From: Parvibaculum sp039973015
GTDB lineage: Bacteria; Pseudomonadota; Alphaproteobacteria; Parvibaculales; Parvibaculaceae
Reading direction: 5' to 3'
Assembly: GCF_039973015.1 (NCBI RefSeq)
Contig: NZ_JBDWLT010000009.1
Span: forward strand, 124,001-188,000
Length of the DNA: 64,000 nt
Below the pieces are notes generated by a model. It was not told where the DNA came from. It searched no databases and saw nothing but the letters and a program-made list of their open reading frames with translations. Positions 51,506-60,205 of the stretch are shown one piece after another. Within the stretch, counting starts at the first letter, position 1; each line of letters opens with the position of its first letter. Both the position numbers and the translations under genes were made by a program.

Positions 51506-52179
51506 TCGCCATGCGTGTTTCATTCGGCGCTGTTGTGGCGATGGCTCTCGCATTTGTCTTGTCGCCGGCAAAGGCACAGGAGGCACCGCGACCGCAGACC
51601 GTCATCATCGGTCTCGATATGTCGAAGAGCAATCCGCTGGTGGAAGACCAGGCTTACGCCGCGCGCGTCGCGCAGCGGGCGGCAGGGGAGATCGAGCATC
51701 TGCCGCTCAGGTCGCGTGTGATGCTGAGGACTTTCGGCTCCTACGACACGGGCGCCAATGCGCTGAAAATCGACGAGGTGATCTCGGCCCGGTCGAAGCC
51801 GCAGGCTGTTGCTGAAGGCATGTCGGCGATCATCGCCGCTATTCCGCGCCTCATCGACGAGGGAAAGCTGCAGGCGCAGGGCTATACAAACGTCGTCTCC
51901 TTTCTCGAAAATATGTCGCAGCTTGTCGACTGTCAGGCATCCGAAGTGCATGTGATCCTGCTGACGGACGGGTTCGAGGACTCCGAATATACGAAGCTTG
52001 TGAGCGGGGGCTCGCTGCCCACGCCGGAGCGCCTCTACCCCGGTTGTGCCGAACTGACGATGCTGGGCGTAGGGCAGGGCGGCGGCAGTCCGACGTCGAC
52101 CAGGCGTGTGCGCGAGCAATGGGCGAGTTGGGCCGAAGCGGCAGGTTTCGAGAAATTCACGGGCCTTTATGACTGGTAA
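51502..52179 (+). CDS. Secreted von Willebrand factor A-like protein
   Basis: A 225-residue protein with a signal peptide (MRVSFGAVVAMALAFVLSPAKA). The mature domain has a complete-looking MIDAS metal site: D39-x-S-x-S in IIGLDMSKSNPL, a threonine in GYTNVVSFLE, and the aspartate in VILLTDGFED. vWA domains usually mediate metal-dependent protein contacts. It follows the membrane protein with a 4-base overlap, so it may act in the periplasm with that protein. Function unknown. Confidence 0.82.
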   Translation: MIAMRVSFGAVVAMALAFVLSPAKAQEAPRPQTVIIGLDMSKSNPLVEDQAYAARVAQRAAGEIEHLPLRSRVMLRTFGSYDTGANALKIDEVISARSKPQAVAEGMSAIIAAIPRLIDEGKLQAQGYTNVVSFLENMSQLVDCQASEVHVILLTDGFEDSEYTKLVSGGSLPTPERLYPGCAELTMLGVGQGGGSPTSTRRVREQWASWAEAAGFEKFTGLYDW

Positions 52180-52262
52180 GTGACGTCTTTTGACGTTGTG
52201 GTGGCGGAAGGATAATGTCCGCGCCCGTTCTTTCCTGCCGCTTGTTTCTCCCGGAAAATTCC

Positions 52263-53207
52263 ATGGAAGTCGCGCTTTCCCTTGTGCTGCCGATCTTTGC
52301 GGTCATCGCAGTCGGCTATGCAGGCGCGCGGACGAAGCTCATAAGTCATACCGGTGTCGACGGGCTCGATACTTATGTCTTCACCTTCGCGATGCCGGCG
52401 CTGCTCTTCCGCAACCTCGCCAATACCGAATTTCCATCGGCGCTGCCCTGGGGCTTATGGGTTTCCTATTACGGCGCCATGCTTGCCGTTTGGGCAGCGG
52501 GCTCGTTGATTGCGCTCTATGTTCTGCGCCGCCCGAAAGCCGACGCCGTGATGCTGGGTTTCGGTTGCGGGCAGGGCAATACGATCATGCTCGGCCTGCC
52601 GATCATTCTCACGGGGCTGGGCGCGGAAGCAGGAACGCCTGTGTTCCTCATTCTCGCCTTTCACGGGATCATTCTCTTCACCATTGCGACTTTCCTGCTG
52701 GAGCTTACCCGCGTGCGGGTTGACGGGCGCCAACCCGGCTTCGGGTCAATTCTGAAGGAAGGCCTTCTGAATACCGTGCGCAATCCCGTCATCATCGGTA
52801 TTGCCTGCGGCGTCATTTACGGGCAACTCGGCGTTCCGCTTCCCGGTATTCTCGATACGGCGCTCGAAATGCTGGCGCGTTCGGCGATTCCCTGTGCGCT
52901 CTTCGTGCTTGGCGCGATGTTGACCCGCTATAGCATTCACCGCTCGGTCGGCGCGGCGTCGGTCACGACTTTCTTCAAACTGGTCGTGCATCCGGCTCTG
53001 GTGTTTTCGATGACGCAATTCGTTTTTGCAATGGAGCCGCTATGGGTAGCGGCAGCAACATTGCTCGCGGCGATGCCGACCGGTGTTTACTCCTCGATCC
53101 TTGCGAACCGCTATCAGGCTGCACCGGGCGCGGCATCGAGCACTGTTGTTCTCTCGACCGGCGTCAGCCTCATTACGCTGACGGTCCTGCTTGGCTGGTT
53201 CCTCTGA
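52263..53207 (+). CDS. AEC family transporter
   Basis: A 314-residue permease of the auxin efflux carrier/malonate permease family, with about ten helices and an inverted-repeat layout. It has FAMPALLFRNLANT in the first half and GFGCGQGNTIMLGLPIIL at the central crossing. The substrate is unknown, possibly a carboxylate or amino-acid-like compound. I use the ATG at 52263; an upstream ATG at 52215 would add 16 residues. Confidence 0.87.
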   Translation: MEVALSLVLPIFAVIAVGYAGARTKLISHTGVDGLDTYVFTFAMPALLFRNLANTEFPSALPWGLWVSYYGAMLAVWAAGSLIALYVLRRPKADAVMLGFGCGQGNTIMLGLPIILTGLGAEAGTPVFLILAFHGIILFTIATFLLELTRVRVDGRQPGFGSILKEGLLNTVRNPVIIGIACGVIYGQLGVPLPGILDTALEMLARSAIPCALFVLGAMLTRYSIHRSVGAASVTTFFKLVVHPALVFSMTQFVFAMEPLWVAAATLLAAMPTGVYSSILANRYQAAPGAASSTVVLSTGVSLITLTVLLGWFL

Positions 53208-53210
53208 GTT

Positions 53211-54266
53211 TCAGTCGCCACCGGCGGCCATCACGATGCTGGGTTTGAAGCTCTGCGGGGCAGTGAGGCGGAATGCATCTGGTCTCACATAGAGGAAGCT
53301 CAGCGGCGTCTTCTCAAGCAGGCGGAAGACGATGATCGGAGAGATGACGGCGACAGTCGTCGCGATGAATGTAATGAGGTCACCATTCTCGAAGCCGAGC
53401 TTCACCATGCCCACACGTATCACCGCCATGGGCAGGAAGAACGACAGGAAGATATAAAGCGAGTGCTTGCCGACCCAGGAGAGCGGCTTTGCATATCCTG
53501 CCGAGGCGAGAATGCTCACCAGCATTACCGCGGCGGCGCCGCCTGCGAAGCCCATGAGCAGTTCGAGCGAACGAATATCGATCAGACGCGAGAAGACGAC
53601 GCTGGCAACGCAGGCAAGAAGCAGCAGCCCGAGGGCGAGGCCTTTTGCGGGCTGTGCGCGGGCCCAGTCGGCGATCTCGAATACCTGCTTGGCGCCATAG
53701 ACACCCGCAACGAACCAGACGAAGCGCCAGGCGAATTCGTCGAGCAGCATCCAGCCCGTATCGAGTTGCGTGAAATAGAGTGCAACGGCAAAGAAGAAAA
53801 TGAAGAAGGGACGTGCGCTTCTGAGCAGGCGAAGGGTCATGAAGAAGAGTGCCAGCGCATAGATGAACCAGAGTACCGCGAAGGGCTGGATCGGGATCAT
53901 CAGGAGGTCGACATGGGTGACCGCCCAGGCCCCTTCATGCGGTATGAGGATTTTTGTGCCGATCTGGATGACCGACCAGAGCACGTAGAAATAGGCGAAA
54001 TGGACAATCTTGCTGTCAGCGAACTTCCGAAGGTCGCCATAAAGCGCCTTGTAGGCGAAAAGGCCCGCGACGAGGAAAAAGAGAGGCATCCGAAAGGGCT
54101 TGGCGAATTCGGCGATGGTGCCAAAAACAAGCGGCAAGTGCCCAACGGCGTTCTGAACGCCGAAGGTCGTATGCTCCATCACGACCAGAATGATCGTCAG
54201 GCCTTTCGCCGCGTCGATCCAGTCGATGCGTTGTTTCGAAACAGTTGCAGCGTTCTCGCCAGCCAT
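53211..54266 (-). CDS. Acyltransferase family 3 membrane protein
   Basis: A 351-residue integral membrane protein with about ten helices. The N-terminal RIDWIDAAKGLTIILVVMEHTTFG carries the catalytic-type histidine of acyltransferase 3 (OafA/OpgC-like) enzymes, and PFRMPLFFLVAGLFAYK follows as expected. These enzymes acetylate or succinylate surface glycans. The ATG at 54266 has GGAG upstream; the frame is open further to 54338. Confidence 0.87.
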   Translation of the reverse strand: MAGENAATVSKQRIDWIDAAKGLTIILVVMEHTTFGVQNAVGHLPLVFGTIAEFAKPFRMPLFFLVAGLFAYKALYGDLRKFADSKIVHFAYFYVLWSVIQIGTKILIPHEGAWAVTHVDLLMIPIQPFAVLWFIYALALFFMTLRLLRSARPFFIFFFAVALYFTQLDTGWMLLDEFAWRFVWFVAGVYGAKQVFEIADWARAQPAKGLALGLLLLACVASVVFSRLIDIRSLELLMGFAGGAAAVMLVSILASAGYAKPLSWVGKHSLYIFLSFFLPMAVIRVGMVKLGFENGDLITFIATTVAVISPIIVFRLLEKTPLSFLYVRPDAFRLTAPQSFKPSIVMAAGGD

Positions 54267-54382
54267 TGGGGGGCTCCTGTGGCTCGGAAAAATACGGTTT
54301 CCGTCCCCACGCGGGACTTGTGACCGGGTTTCAAGCAAAGGAAGCAGGTTCCGCGCCAGCCGTAACCGGTCGGCGGCTATGG

Positions 54383-55288
54383 TTAATCCAGGCTAACTAT
54401 GCGTCTTATGCCGGCAGGCGTGGTGCCTTTGGCGCGCAGTTCCTTGAGGCCCATGTCCTTCGCGCTTTTTGAAAGGCGGCGGCCGGTGTCGTCGCGAATG
54501 AGACCGTGATGGTGGTAGCGAGGCGCGGGAAGGCCCAGCAGCACCTGCAAGATGCGGTGAATATAGGTTGCAGGGAAGAGATCCTGACCGCGCGTTACAA
54601 GGGTAACGCCCTGAAGGGCATCGTCCACGGTAACGGCGAGATGATAGCTCGTCGGTACGTCCTTGCGCGCGATGACGACGTCGCCGAAAAGCTCGGGTTC
54701 AATGGAGAGGAGGCCGGTATCGCCGCGAAGGCTTTCTCCATCCTCACGAAAGGTAATCGGGCCGCCATTGATACGGACCGCTTCGCGCATCGCCTTTTCC
54801 ATGTCGAGGCGCCACGCATAGGAACGCCCCTCCCACATCAATTCGTTCAGACGTGCTTTTGGCATGTCCTTGCAGATGCCGGGATAGAGCGGGGCGCCGT
54901 CGGGGTCGCTCGGCCATGCCTGCAACGGAATGCCGCTGGCGAGGATCGCATCGTTGACCTCCTTGCGTGTTGCAAAGCACGGGTAGACGAGGCCCATGTC
55001 GCGAAGTTTGCGCAATGCCGCCTCGTAGTCGGAGAAGTGTTCCGACTGCCGTCGCACCGGCGTTTCCCATTCGATGCCAAGCCAGGCGAGATCTTCGTAG
55101 ATGCCTTCCACATACTCCTCCCGGCAACGGCCGACATCGATATCCTCGATGCGAAGAAGAAGACGTCCCCCGAGCCGTCTCGCCATGTCGAACGCGAACA
55201 AGGCGGAATAGGCATGGCCAAGGTGGAGCCATCCGTTCGGGCTTGGCGCGAAGCGAAGGACCTCGCGCCCGCTCATGTCATCCTGCAT
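54383..55288 (-). CDS. gluQ: Glutamyl-Q tRNA(Asp) synthetase
   Basis: A 301-residue glutamyl-tRNA synthetase-like enzyme without an anticodon-binding domain. It has FAPSPNGWLHLGHAYSALFAF (HIGH-type motif), LRIEDIDVGRCR, VTRGQDLFPATYIHRILQ and RRLSKSAKD (KMSKS-type). It glutamylates queuosine in tRNA-Asp. The zinc motif is partial: the usual CxC is CFA, while YPGIC keeps the later cysteine. Starts at 55288 or 55276 are both possible. Confidence 0.88.
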   Translation of the reverse strand: MQDDMSGREVLRFAPSPNGWLHLGHAYSALFAFDMARRLGGRLLLRIEDIDVGRCREEYVEGIYEDLAWLGIEWETPVRRQSEHFSDYEAALRKLRDMGLVYPCFATRKEVNDAILASGIPLQAWPSDPDGAPLYPGICKDMPKARLNELMWEGRSYAWRLDMEKAMREAVRINGGPITFREDGESLRGDTGLLSIEPELFGDVVIARKDVPTSYHLAVTVDDALQGVTLVTRGQDLFPATYIHRILQVLLGLPAPRYHHHGLIRDDTGRRLSKSAKDMGLKELRAKGTTPAGIRRIVSLD

Positions 55289-55367
55289 TGAAACGACAAC
55301 TCCGGGGGGCTTAGGGTGTGGCATTGATAGCCTGTGGTGGCCCGCTGCGAAAGAGGAGGCAAGAGGA

Positions 55368-56042
55368 ATGACGCTGACCGGACCGAGCGTAGCGGCAAAA
55401 AGCGGTACCACGCGGCAACTCGTGATCTTGTGTCATGGCTACGGGTCGGACGGGAATGATCTCATTTCTCTTGCCCCGTACTGGCAACAGGTCATGCCGG
55501 ACGCGGCTTTCGTCGCACCCAATGCGCCTCAGCCCTGCGATGGAAATCCGATGGGATATCAGTGGTTTCCCATCACGAGGCTCGATCCGTCGGAAATTGC
55601 CCGCGGTGTTTCATCGGCGGCACCCATACTCGACCGCTTCATTGATGAGCAGCTTTCGCTCCACGGTCTCGATGCTTCGCACCTCGCTCTTGTCGGCTTC
55701 AGCCAGGGCACGATGATGGCGCTGCATGTCGGGCTCAGGCGTTCAGTGGCGCCTGTCTGTATCGTGGGTTATTCTGGTGCGCTGGCCATGCCGGAGCGGC
55801 TGGCGGATGAAGTGCGGTCTGCACCGCCTGTTCTCATGGTCCATGGCGATGCCGACGATATGCTGCCGGTTTCCCGGATGCATGAAGCGGTTCAGGCGCT
55901 TGGCGAAGCGGGGCTGGCGGTCCGGTGGCATGTCTCGCCCGGGCTTGGCCATGGTATCGACCAGACAGGGCTCGATCTTGGGGGGCGTTTCATCGCCGAT
56001 GCCTTTGCGGGGCGGCGGCCGGCTTCGGCCGTTGCCGGGTAA
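55368..56042 (+). CDS. Phospholipase/carboxylesterase (alpha/beta-hydrolase)
   Basis: A 224-residue esterase of the YpfH/carboxylesterase 2 type. It has LVILCHGYGSDGNDLISLAP at the oxyanion region, the nucleophile in LVGFSQGTMMAL, the acid in VHGDADDMLP and the histidine in GLGHGIDQTGL. The ATG at 55368 is preceded by AAGAGG. Acts on short-chain or lysophospholipid-like esters in the cytoplasm; the true substrate is unknown. Confidence 0.9.
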   Translation: MTLTGPSVAAKSGTTRQLVILCHGYGSDGNDLISLAPYWQQVMPDAAFVAPNAPQPCDGNPMGYQWFPITRLDPSEIARGVSSAAPILDRFIDEQLSLHGLDASHLALVGFSQGTMMALHVGLRRSVAPVCIVGYSGALAMPERLADEVRSAPPVLMVHGDADDMLPVSRMHEAVQALGEAGLAVRWHVSPGLGHGIDQTGLDLGGRFIADAFAGRRPASAVAG

Positions 56043-56151
56043 ATTTCACGGCAATCCGTGGCGGCTTCACAAAGCCGTTGCACCATATATAGTAAACTCT
56101 CGAAAGAGGGGCCCGCTGCGCTGGGTAGCTTTCGGCCCCAGGAGGGTTGGC

Positions 56152-56712
56152 GTGCAAGGATCGTTTGCTACGCCGGACGCCTGTCCGGCCCTTGTGTTGA
56201 ATGCGGATTACAGGCCGCTGAGCTACTATCCGCTCTCGCTCTGGTCATGGCAGGATACAATCAAGGCGGTCTTTCTTGACCGCGTGAACATCGTCTCGTC
56301 CTATGAGACGCAGGTGCGCTCGCCGACTTTCGAGATGCAGCTGCCGAGCGTCGTCTCCCTGAAATCCTATGTGAAGCCCGCGCGGTTTCCCGCCTTCACG
56401 CGATTCAATCTGTTCTTGCGCGACCGCTTCACGTGTCAGTATTGCGGTGCGCGGCACGAACTTACTTTCGATCATGTCATCCCTCGTTCGCGCGGCGGAC
56501 AGACGACATGGGAAAATGTCGTGACGGCGTGTGCGCCCTGCAATTTGAGGAAGGGCGGCAAGATGCTGGCGCAGACGGAGATGCATCCCATGCAGTTTCC
56601 CTTCCGCCCCACGGTTACCGACCTGCACAAGAACGGACGCGCGTTCCCGCCGAACTATCTGCATGACAGCTGGCAGGACTATCTCTACTGGGATAGCGAG
56701 CTGGAACCCTGA
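56152..56712 (+). CDS. HNH endonuclease
   Basis: A 186-residue protein from a GTG at 56152 with AGGAGG at ideal spacing. The N-terminal half (CPALVLNADYRPLSYYPLSLW) is conserved in cyanobacterial and alphaproteobacterial HNH proteins. The nuclease part reads RDRFTCQYCG, LTFDHVIPRSRGG, TWENVVTACAPCNLRKG, with two CxxC pairs binding structural zinc and the HNH residues intact. It is a stand-alone housekeeping-type HNH protein with no methylase neighbour. Confidence 0.9.
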   Translation: MQGSFATPDACPALVLNADYRPLSYYPLSLWSWQDTIKAVFLDRVNIVSSYETQVRSPTFEMQLPSVVSLKSYVKPARFPAFTRFNLFLRDRFTCQYCGARHELTFDHVIPRSRGGQTTWENVVTACAPCNLRKGGKMLAQTEMHPMQFPFRPTVTDLHKNGRAFPPNYLHDSWQDYLYWDSELEP

Positions 56713-57303
56713 TCAGGCTTTTTCGGAAATTCGGATGGCGAGACGGCAGGCGGCTTTGATGGTGCCAGAGAGCAGCGGATAGGCCGGCGCCTCTTTTGCG
56801 CCTGCCGCGATGGCTTCATCGCGATGCTCGACTTCTTCCAGGCGGAACTTCTCGATCGTGTCGCGTAGCGGCTTTTCCTCTTCGCCCATCTGGTCGAGGC
56901 GGTTCACCTGCGACTTGTAATGGTCGTCGATCACTTCCTCGACCGCAGCGGTGCAGGCATGTGCAGCCTTTTCGCCGAGTAGTGCCGTCGCCGCGCCCAA
57001 TGCAAAGCCTGCGACATGCCAGACGGGCGCAAGCGCCGTGGGGCGGACTTGCCGTTCGTTGACGAGTTCATTGAAGCGCGCGAGATGCACTTCCTCGTCC
57101 TTGGCCATGCGTTCCAGCGCATTGGCTATTTCCTGCTTGTGGGGCAGGGCGCGGAAGACGGCGCGCTGTCCTTCATAGATGCGCACGGCGCCATATTCGC
57201 CTGCGTGATCGACGCGAATCATTTCCTCGATGGCGTCTTCACGCGCCCGGCCGGGCTGCGTGGAAACGCGTGGCGATTTCGGTTTGGTTTCCTTGCCGGT
57301 CAT
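56713..57303 (-). CDS. coq7: Demethoxyubiquinone hydroxylase
   Basis: A 196-residue di-iron protein. Metal ligands are visible in MIRVDHAGEYGAVRIYEGQ, KDEEVHLARFNELV, AVEEVIDDHYKSQ and EEVEHRDEAIAAGA, the E and ExxH pattern of Coq7/CLK-1. It hydroxylates demethoxyubiquinone in ubiquinone synthesis. The ATG at 57303 overlaps the dsbB stop by one base, so the two form an operon. Confidence 0.95.
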   Translation of the reverse strand: MTGKETKPKSPRVSTQPGRAREDAIEEMIRVDHAGEYGAVRIYEGQRAVFRALPHKQEIANALERMAKDEEVHLARFNELVNERQVRPTALAPVWHVAGFALGAATALLGEKAAHACTAAVEEVIDDHYKSQVNRLDQMGEEEKPLRDTIEKFRLEEVEHRDEAIAAGAKEAPAYPLLSGTIKAACRLAIRISEKA

Positions 57304-57824
57304 CAGATTTCTCCTCTGCTTTCCCGGAAATAGCGCGCGAGGGGCAGCGCGGAAAGGGCTGCAAGAGCCAGGCAAATCAGGAAATTAAATCCGGCGAGCG
57401 AGACGCCGAAAACCGACCATGCCGCCTCATCGCAGCGCGGCGGCTTCGCGCCGCCACTGAGCGCCGATTGCAGGTCTTCCAGCGAGTTCGAAACGAGGCT
57501 GCCCCCGGCGCAAGTCTCGGGGCCTTCCCACCAGTGATACTCAACGCCTGCGTGATAGGCGGAGATGCCTGCGCCCGTGAGATAGGCGGCGACGCATAAC
57601 GCGAGAAAGACGAGGACGCCGATACCGATATTTGCCTCGCGGGAGAGAATGCCTGCAATCAGGGCCGCGCCTATCGCGAAGTAATGCGGCTGGCGGCCGA
57701 GAAAGCAAAGCTCGCAAGGCACATAGCCCAGGCCATGCTGGAAAAAGAGGGCGCCGCCAATCGTCGCGGCGCTCGCGGCGATCAGAATCCAGGGAATGGC
57801 TATTGATGGTATCCGGTCCAGCAT
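57303..57824 (-). CDS. dsbB: Disulfide bond formation protein B
   Basis: About 173 residues with four transmembrane helices (ATG at 57824, MLDRIPSIAIPW). The quinone-side redox pair is CELC in GYVPCELCFLGRQPHY; the periplasmic loop has cysteines in ETCAGGS and PPRCDEA. DsbB reoxidises DsbA using ubiquinone. The frame is open upstream to 57956 but without similarity. Cotranscribed with coq7, a sensible pairing since DsbB uses the quinone. Confidence 0.9.
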   Translation of the reverse strand: MLDRIPSIAIPWILIAASAATIGGALFFQHGLGYVPCELCFLGRQPHYFAIGAALIAGILSREANIGIGVLVFLALCVAAYLTGAGISAYHAGVEYHWWEGPETCAGGSLVSNSLEDLQSALSGGAKPPRCDEAAWSVFGVSLAGFNFLICLALAALSALPLARYFRESRGEI

Positions 57825-57981
57825 GGGGGCATTGAAGCATGGCCGGGAGCCGCTGTCCCGCGCCTTGTCGCCGCATTTGCTGGCCTTGGATGTTAGCCTT
57901 GGGCCCCAGCCTTGGAGGTGCCCTTTCTTTTCCATTGAAGGTGAGGCACGGCCCACTATGATGCGCGCCCGACGCTTCAGT

Positions 57982-58067
57982 GCCCCTGTGGCGGAATGGT
58001 AGACGCGGCAGACTCAAAATCTGTTGTTGGCAACAACGTGCTGGTTCGAGTCCGGCCAGGGGCACCA
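57982..58067 (+). tRNA. tRNA-Leu (anticodon CAA)
   Basis: An 86-base cloverleaf. The acceptor stem GCCCCTG pairs with CAGGGGC, followed by discriminator A and an encoded CCA. The anticodon stem-loop CAGA-CTCAAAA-TCTG gives CAA, a long variable arm (TGTTGGCAACA) marks a class II tRNA, and the T loop is GGTTCGAGTCC. It decodes UUG. Confidence 0.96.
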
Positions 58068-58071
58068 ATTT

Positions 58072-58578
58072 TCAGCCGATCATTCTTTGCATGAGCACAA
58101 GGTCGAGCCAGCGGCCGAACTTGGTGCCGACCTCCGGCATGCGCGCGACCTCGCGAAAGCCGAAGCGTTCGTGGAGACGGATGGATGCCCGGTTTTCCGC
58201 CTCGATTCCGGCAATCATTGAATGCAGGCCGCGTTTCTCAGCCGCCTCGATCAAGGGCGGCATCAGGGCTCCGGCTATGCCTCGCCCACGCAAATCCGCG
58301 CGTACATAGATGGAATTTTCGACAGTGTGCCGGTAGCCCTCATGCGGGCGAAACGGGCCGAAGGTTGCGTAGCCCGCTATGCCGTCCGGTACCGTGGCGA
58401 CGAGCACCGGAAAACCCTGCGCAGTGCGCCCACGCCACCAGATATGCCGGCCTTCCAGATCCGATTCCGTTTCATTCCAGATCGATGTCGTGTTCGCGAC
58501 GGCGTCGTTATAGATCGCGAGAATGCCGGGCAGATCGGCCTCTTCAGCGGGGCGGATGGAAGGCAACACCAGCGTCAT
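58072..58578 (-). CDS. GNAT N-acetyltransferase (phosphinothricin acetyltransferase-like)
   Basis: A 168-residue enzyme of the Pat/MddA type: IRPAEEADLPGILAIYNDAVANTTSIW, YATFGPFRPHEGYRHTVENSIYV, the acetyl-CoA loop RADLRGRGIAGALM and IAGIEAENRASIRLHERFGF. Relatives acetylate phosphinothricin or methionine sulfoximine, both glutamine synthetase inhibitors; here it lies divergent from a glutamine synthetase-like gene. The actual substrate is unproven. Confidence 0.88.
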   Translation of the reverse strand: MTLVLPSIRPAEEADLPGILAIYNDAVANTTSIWNETESDLEGRHIWWRGRTAQGFPVLVATVPDGIAGYATFGPFRPHEGYRHTVENSIYVRADLRGRGIAGALMPPLIEAAEKRGLHSMIAGIEAENRASIRLHERFGFREVARMPEVGTKFGRWLDLVLMQRMIG

Positions 58579-58660
58579 TGGAAACCTCGGTCGGGCAATA
58601 AGCCCAGGGCATTTGTCCTTGCTGAGAGCCTATCAGCGAGGCGCCAAATTCAGGGATAAA

Positions 58661-58698
58661 TAATTTAATTGACCAATCAATTAAATTAAGGGCATGAT
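58661..58698 (+). promoter_or_regulatory. 12-bp inverted-repeat operator and promoter of the glnT operon
   Basis: TAATTTAATTGA-CCAA-TCAATTAAATTA (58661-58688) is a perfect palindrome with the core TTGACCAATCAA, typical of TetR-family operators. TTGACC within it can be a -35 box, and CATGAT 17 bases later (58693-58698) a -10 box. The TetR gene that ends this operon is the natural candidate to bind here (inference). Confidence 0.65.
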
Positions 58699-58706
58699 TT
58701 TCCCCG

Positions 58707-58732
58707 GGTCATGACATCAGGTCATGACATCA
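58707..58732 (+). repeat. 13-bp tandem repeat in the glnT leader
   Basis: GGTCATGACATCA occurs twice in perfect tandem (58707-58719 and 58720-58732), each containing the palindrome GTCATGAC. It lies just downstream of the predicted promoter and could be a second binding site or replication slippage. Confidence 0.75.
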
Positions 58733-58800
58733 GGCCAGGGCATGGCGCCGGGCCACATGTGCAGTGTGCGGCCCCGAGAGCCGGTGGAAGGGATTTCAGA

Positions 58801-60180
58801 ATGATCGAGATGGAACAGGCAAAAGAGCTTCAGAAGAAACTCGCAAGCGAGGGCGTTGAATATTGCTATGCGAGCTATGTGGATGTTCATGGCGTCTCGA
58901 AAGCGAAATGCGTACCCGTCAGCCACCTTGCGCAGATGATGGGCGGGTCGGAGCTGTTCACTGTCGGCGCGCTGGAAGGCATGGGACTTGTCGGCCCGCA
59001 TTTCGACGAATGCGCTGCCGTGCCGGATCTCGCAAGCGCCACGATCCTTCCCTGGGACAAGCGCTATTGCTGGTTTGCCAGCGACATGTATTTCCACGGC
59101 GAACCTTACGCAAATTGCAGCCGTGTGATCCTGAAGCGGGCGGCGGAGAAGGCGGCGGCGAGGAAACTTGTCTTCAATCTGGGTATCGAGCCGGAGTTCT
59201 ATGTGCTGCGCCGCGACGGAGACAGGCTTTTGCCGTTTCAGGACGAGGTCTTTCAGGGATCGACACCGGCTTATGACCTTCACCAGACGGCACTCGCCGG
59301 CCCCTTTCTCGAAGAACTCACGCATTATGTCGAAGAGCTCGGCTGGGGCCTTTATTCTTTCGACCAGGAGGGCGGGCATGGTCAGTTCGAAATCGATTTC
59401 GGCTATGCCGATGTTCTGACCACGGCTGACCGGCTCACCTTTTTCCGCTTCATGGTGAAGTGCATTGCACGCAAGCACGGCGCGGTTGCGAGCTTCATGC
59501 CCAAGCCTTTCAGCAATGACTTTCGCTCAGGGGCGCATCACAACATGTCGCTCATGGACATGGAGACGAAGGAGAATCTCTTCGATACCTCCGCCCGCCC
59601 GGCAGGCGAACTGGCGAAAAGCTATGGGCTCGATGCGACGGACGAAACACTTCATTTCGTGGCGGGGCTTCTCGACCATGCGCAGGCGCTCTGCGTCTTC
59701 ACCTGCCCCAGCTATAATTCCTACAAAGGTTTGATTGCGCAGGGCGACATGCCGGACATGTCATGGGCGCCGGTGCTTCAGGCCTATGGCCGCAATAACC
59801 GCTCGGCGATGCTGCGCCTGCCGATGAACCGGCCTTGCATCGAAAATCGTGCGCCGGACATGAGCGCGAACTTCTATCTCTCTTCGGCGCTGAGTCTTCA
59901 TGCGGGTCTCGACGGCCTCGACCGGAAGGGCGATCCGGGGCTGCCGCTTAACGACAACCTCTATCTTGCGCGCGATATCCGTTCGCAGGGGCGTAATGTC
60001 CACCGCCTTCCGCGTACACTTCTTGAAGCATCCGATGCGCTCGATGAAAGCAGCTTCGCGCGCGATGTGCTTGGCGCAGAATTCGTGGACATCTTCGTCG
60101 CCCAGAAGCGCAAGGAATGGGATGCGCAGTTCTACACGGTGACGACGAGCGAGCGTGACCGATTCCTCACCGCTGTCTGA
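58801..60180 (+). CDS. Type III glutamine synthetase-like ligase (GlnT/GmaS family)
   Basis: A 459-residue protein of the glutamine synthetase superfamily. It has the N-terminal beta-grasp region (YCYASYVDVHGVSKAKCVPVSHL), metal-binding LGIEPEFYVLR, GGHGQFEIDFGYAD, the histidine in FRSGAHHNMSLMD, and the arginine-rich GRNNRSAMLRLP / IENRAPDMSANFY. The family includes rhizobial GlnT and gamma-glutamylmethylamide synthetase, so the acceptor may be ammonia or an amine. The start ATG has GGAAGGG upstream. First gene of an operon with a creatininase-family gene and TetR. Confidence 0.9.
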   Translation: MIEMEQAKELQKKLASEGVEYCYASYVDVHGVSKAKCVPVSHLAQMMGGSELFTVGALEGMGLVGPHFDECAAVPDLASATILPWDKRYCWFASDMYFHGEPYANCSRVILKRAAEKAAARKLVFNLGIEPEFYVLRRDGDRLLPFQDEVFQGSTPAYDLHQTALAGPFLEELTHYVEELGWGLYSFDQEGGHGQFEIDFGYADVLTTADRLTFFRFMVKCIARKHGAVASFMPKPFSNDFRSGAHHNMSLMDMETKENLFDTSARPAGELAKSYGLDATDETLHFVAGLLDHAQALCVFTCPSYNSYKGLIAQGDMPDMSWAPVLQAYGRNNRSAMLRLPMNRPCIENRAPDMSANFYLSSALSLHAGLDGLDRKGDPGLPLNDNLYLARDIRSQGRNVHRLPRTLLEASDALDESSFARDVLGAEFVDIFVAQKRKEWDAQFYTVTTSERDRFLTAV

Positions 60181-60205
60181 TCTGCCGCAGAAAAGGAGAA
60201 ACGCC

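Noticed and set aside
57982..58067. tRNA-Leu as an integration site
   Set aside because: No integrase, no repeat of the tRNA 3' end and no foreign-looking DNA lie next to it.
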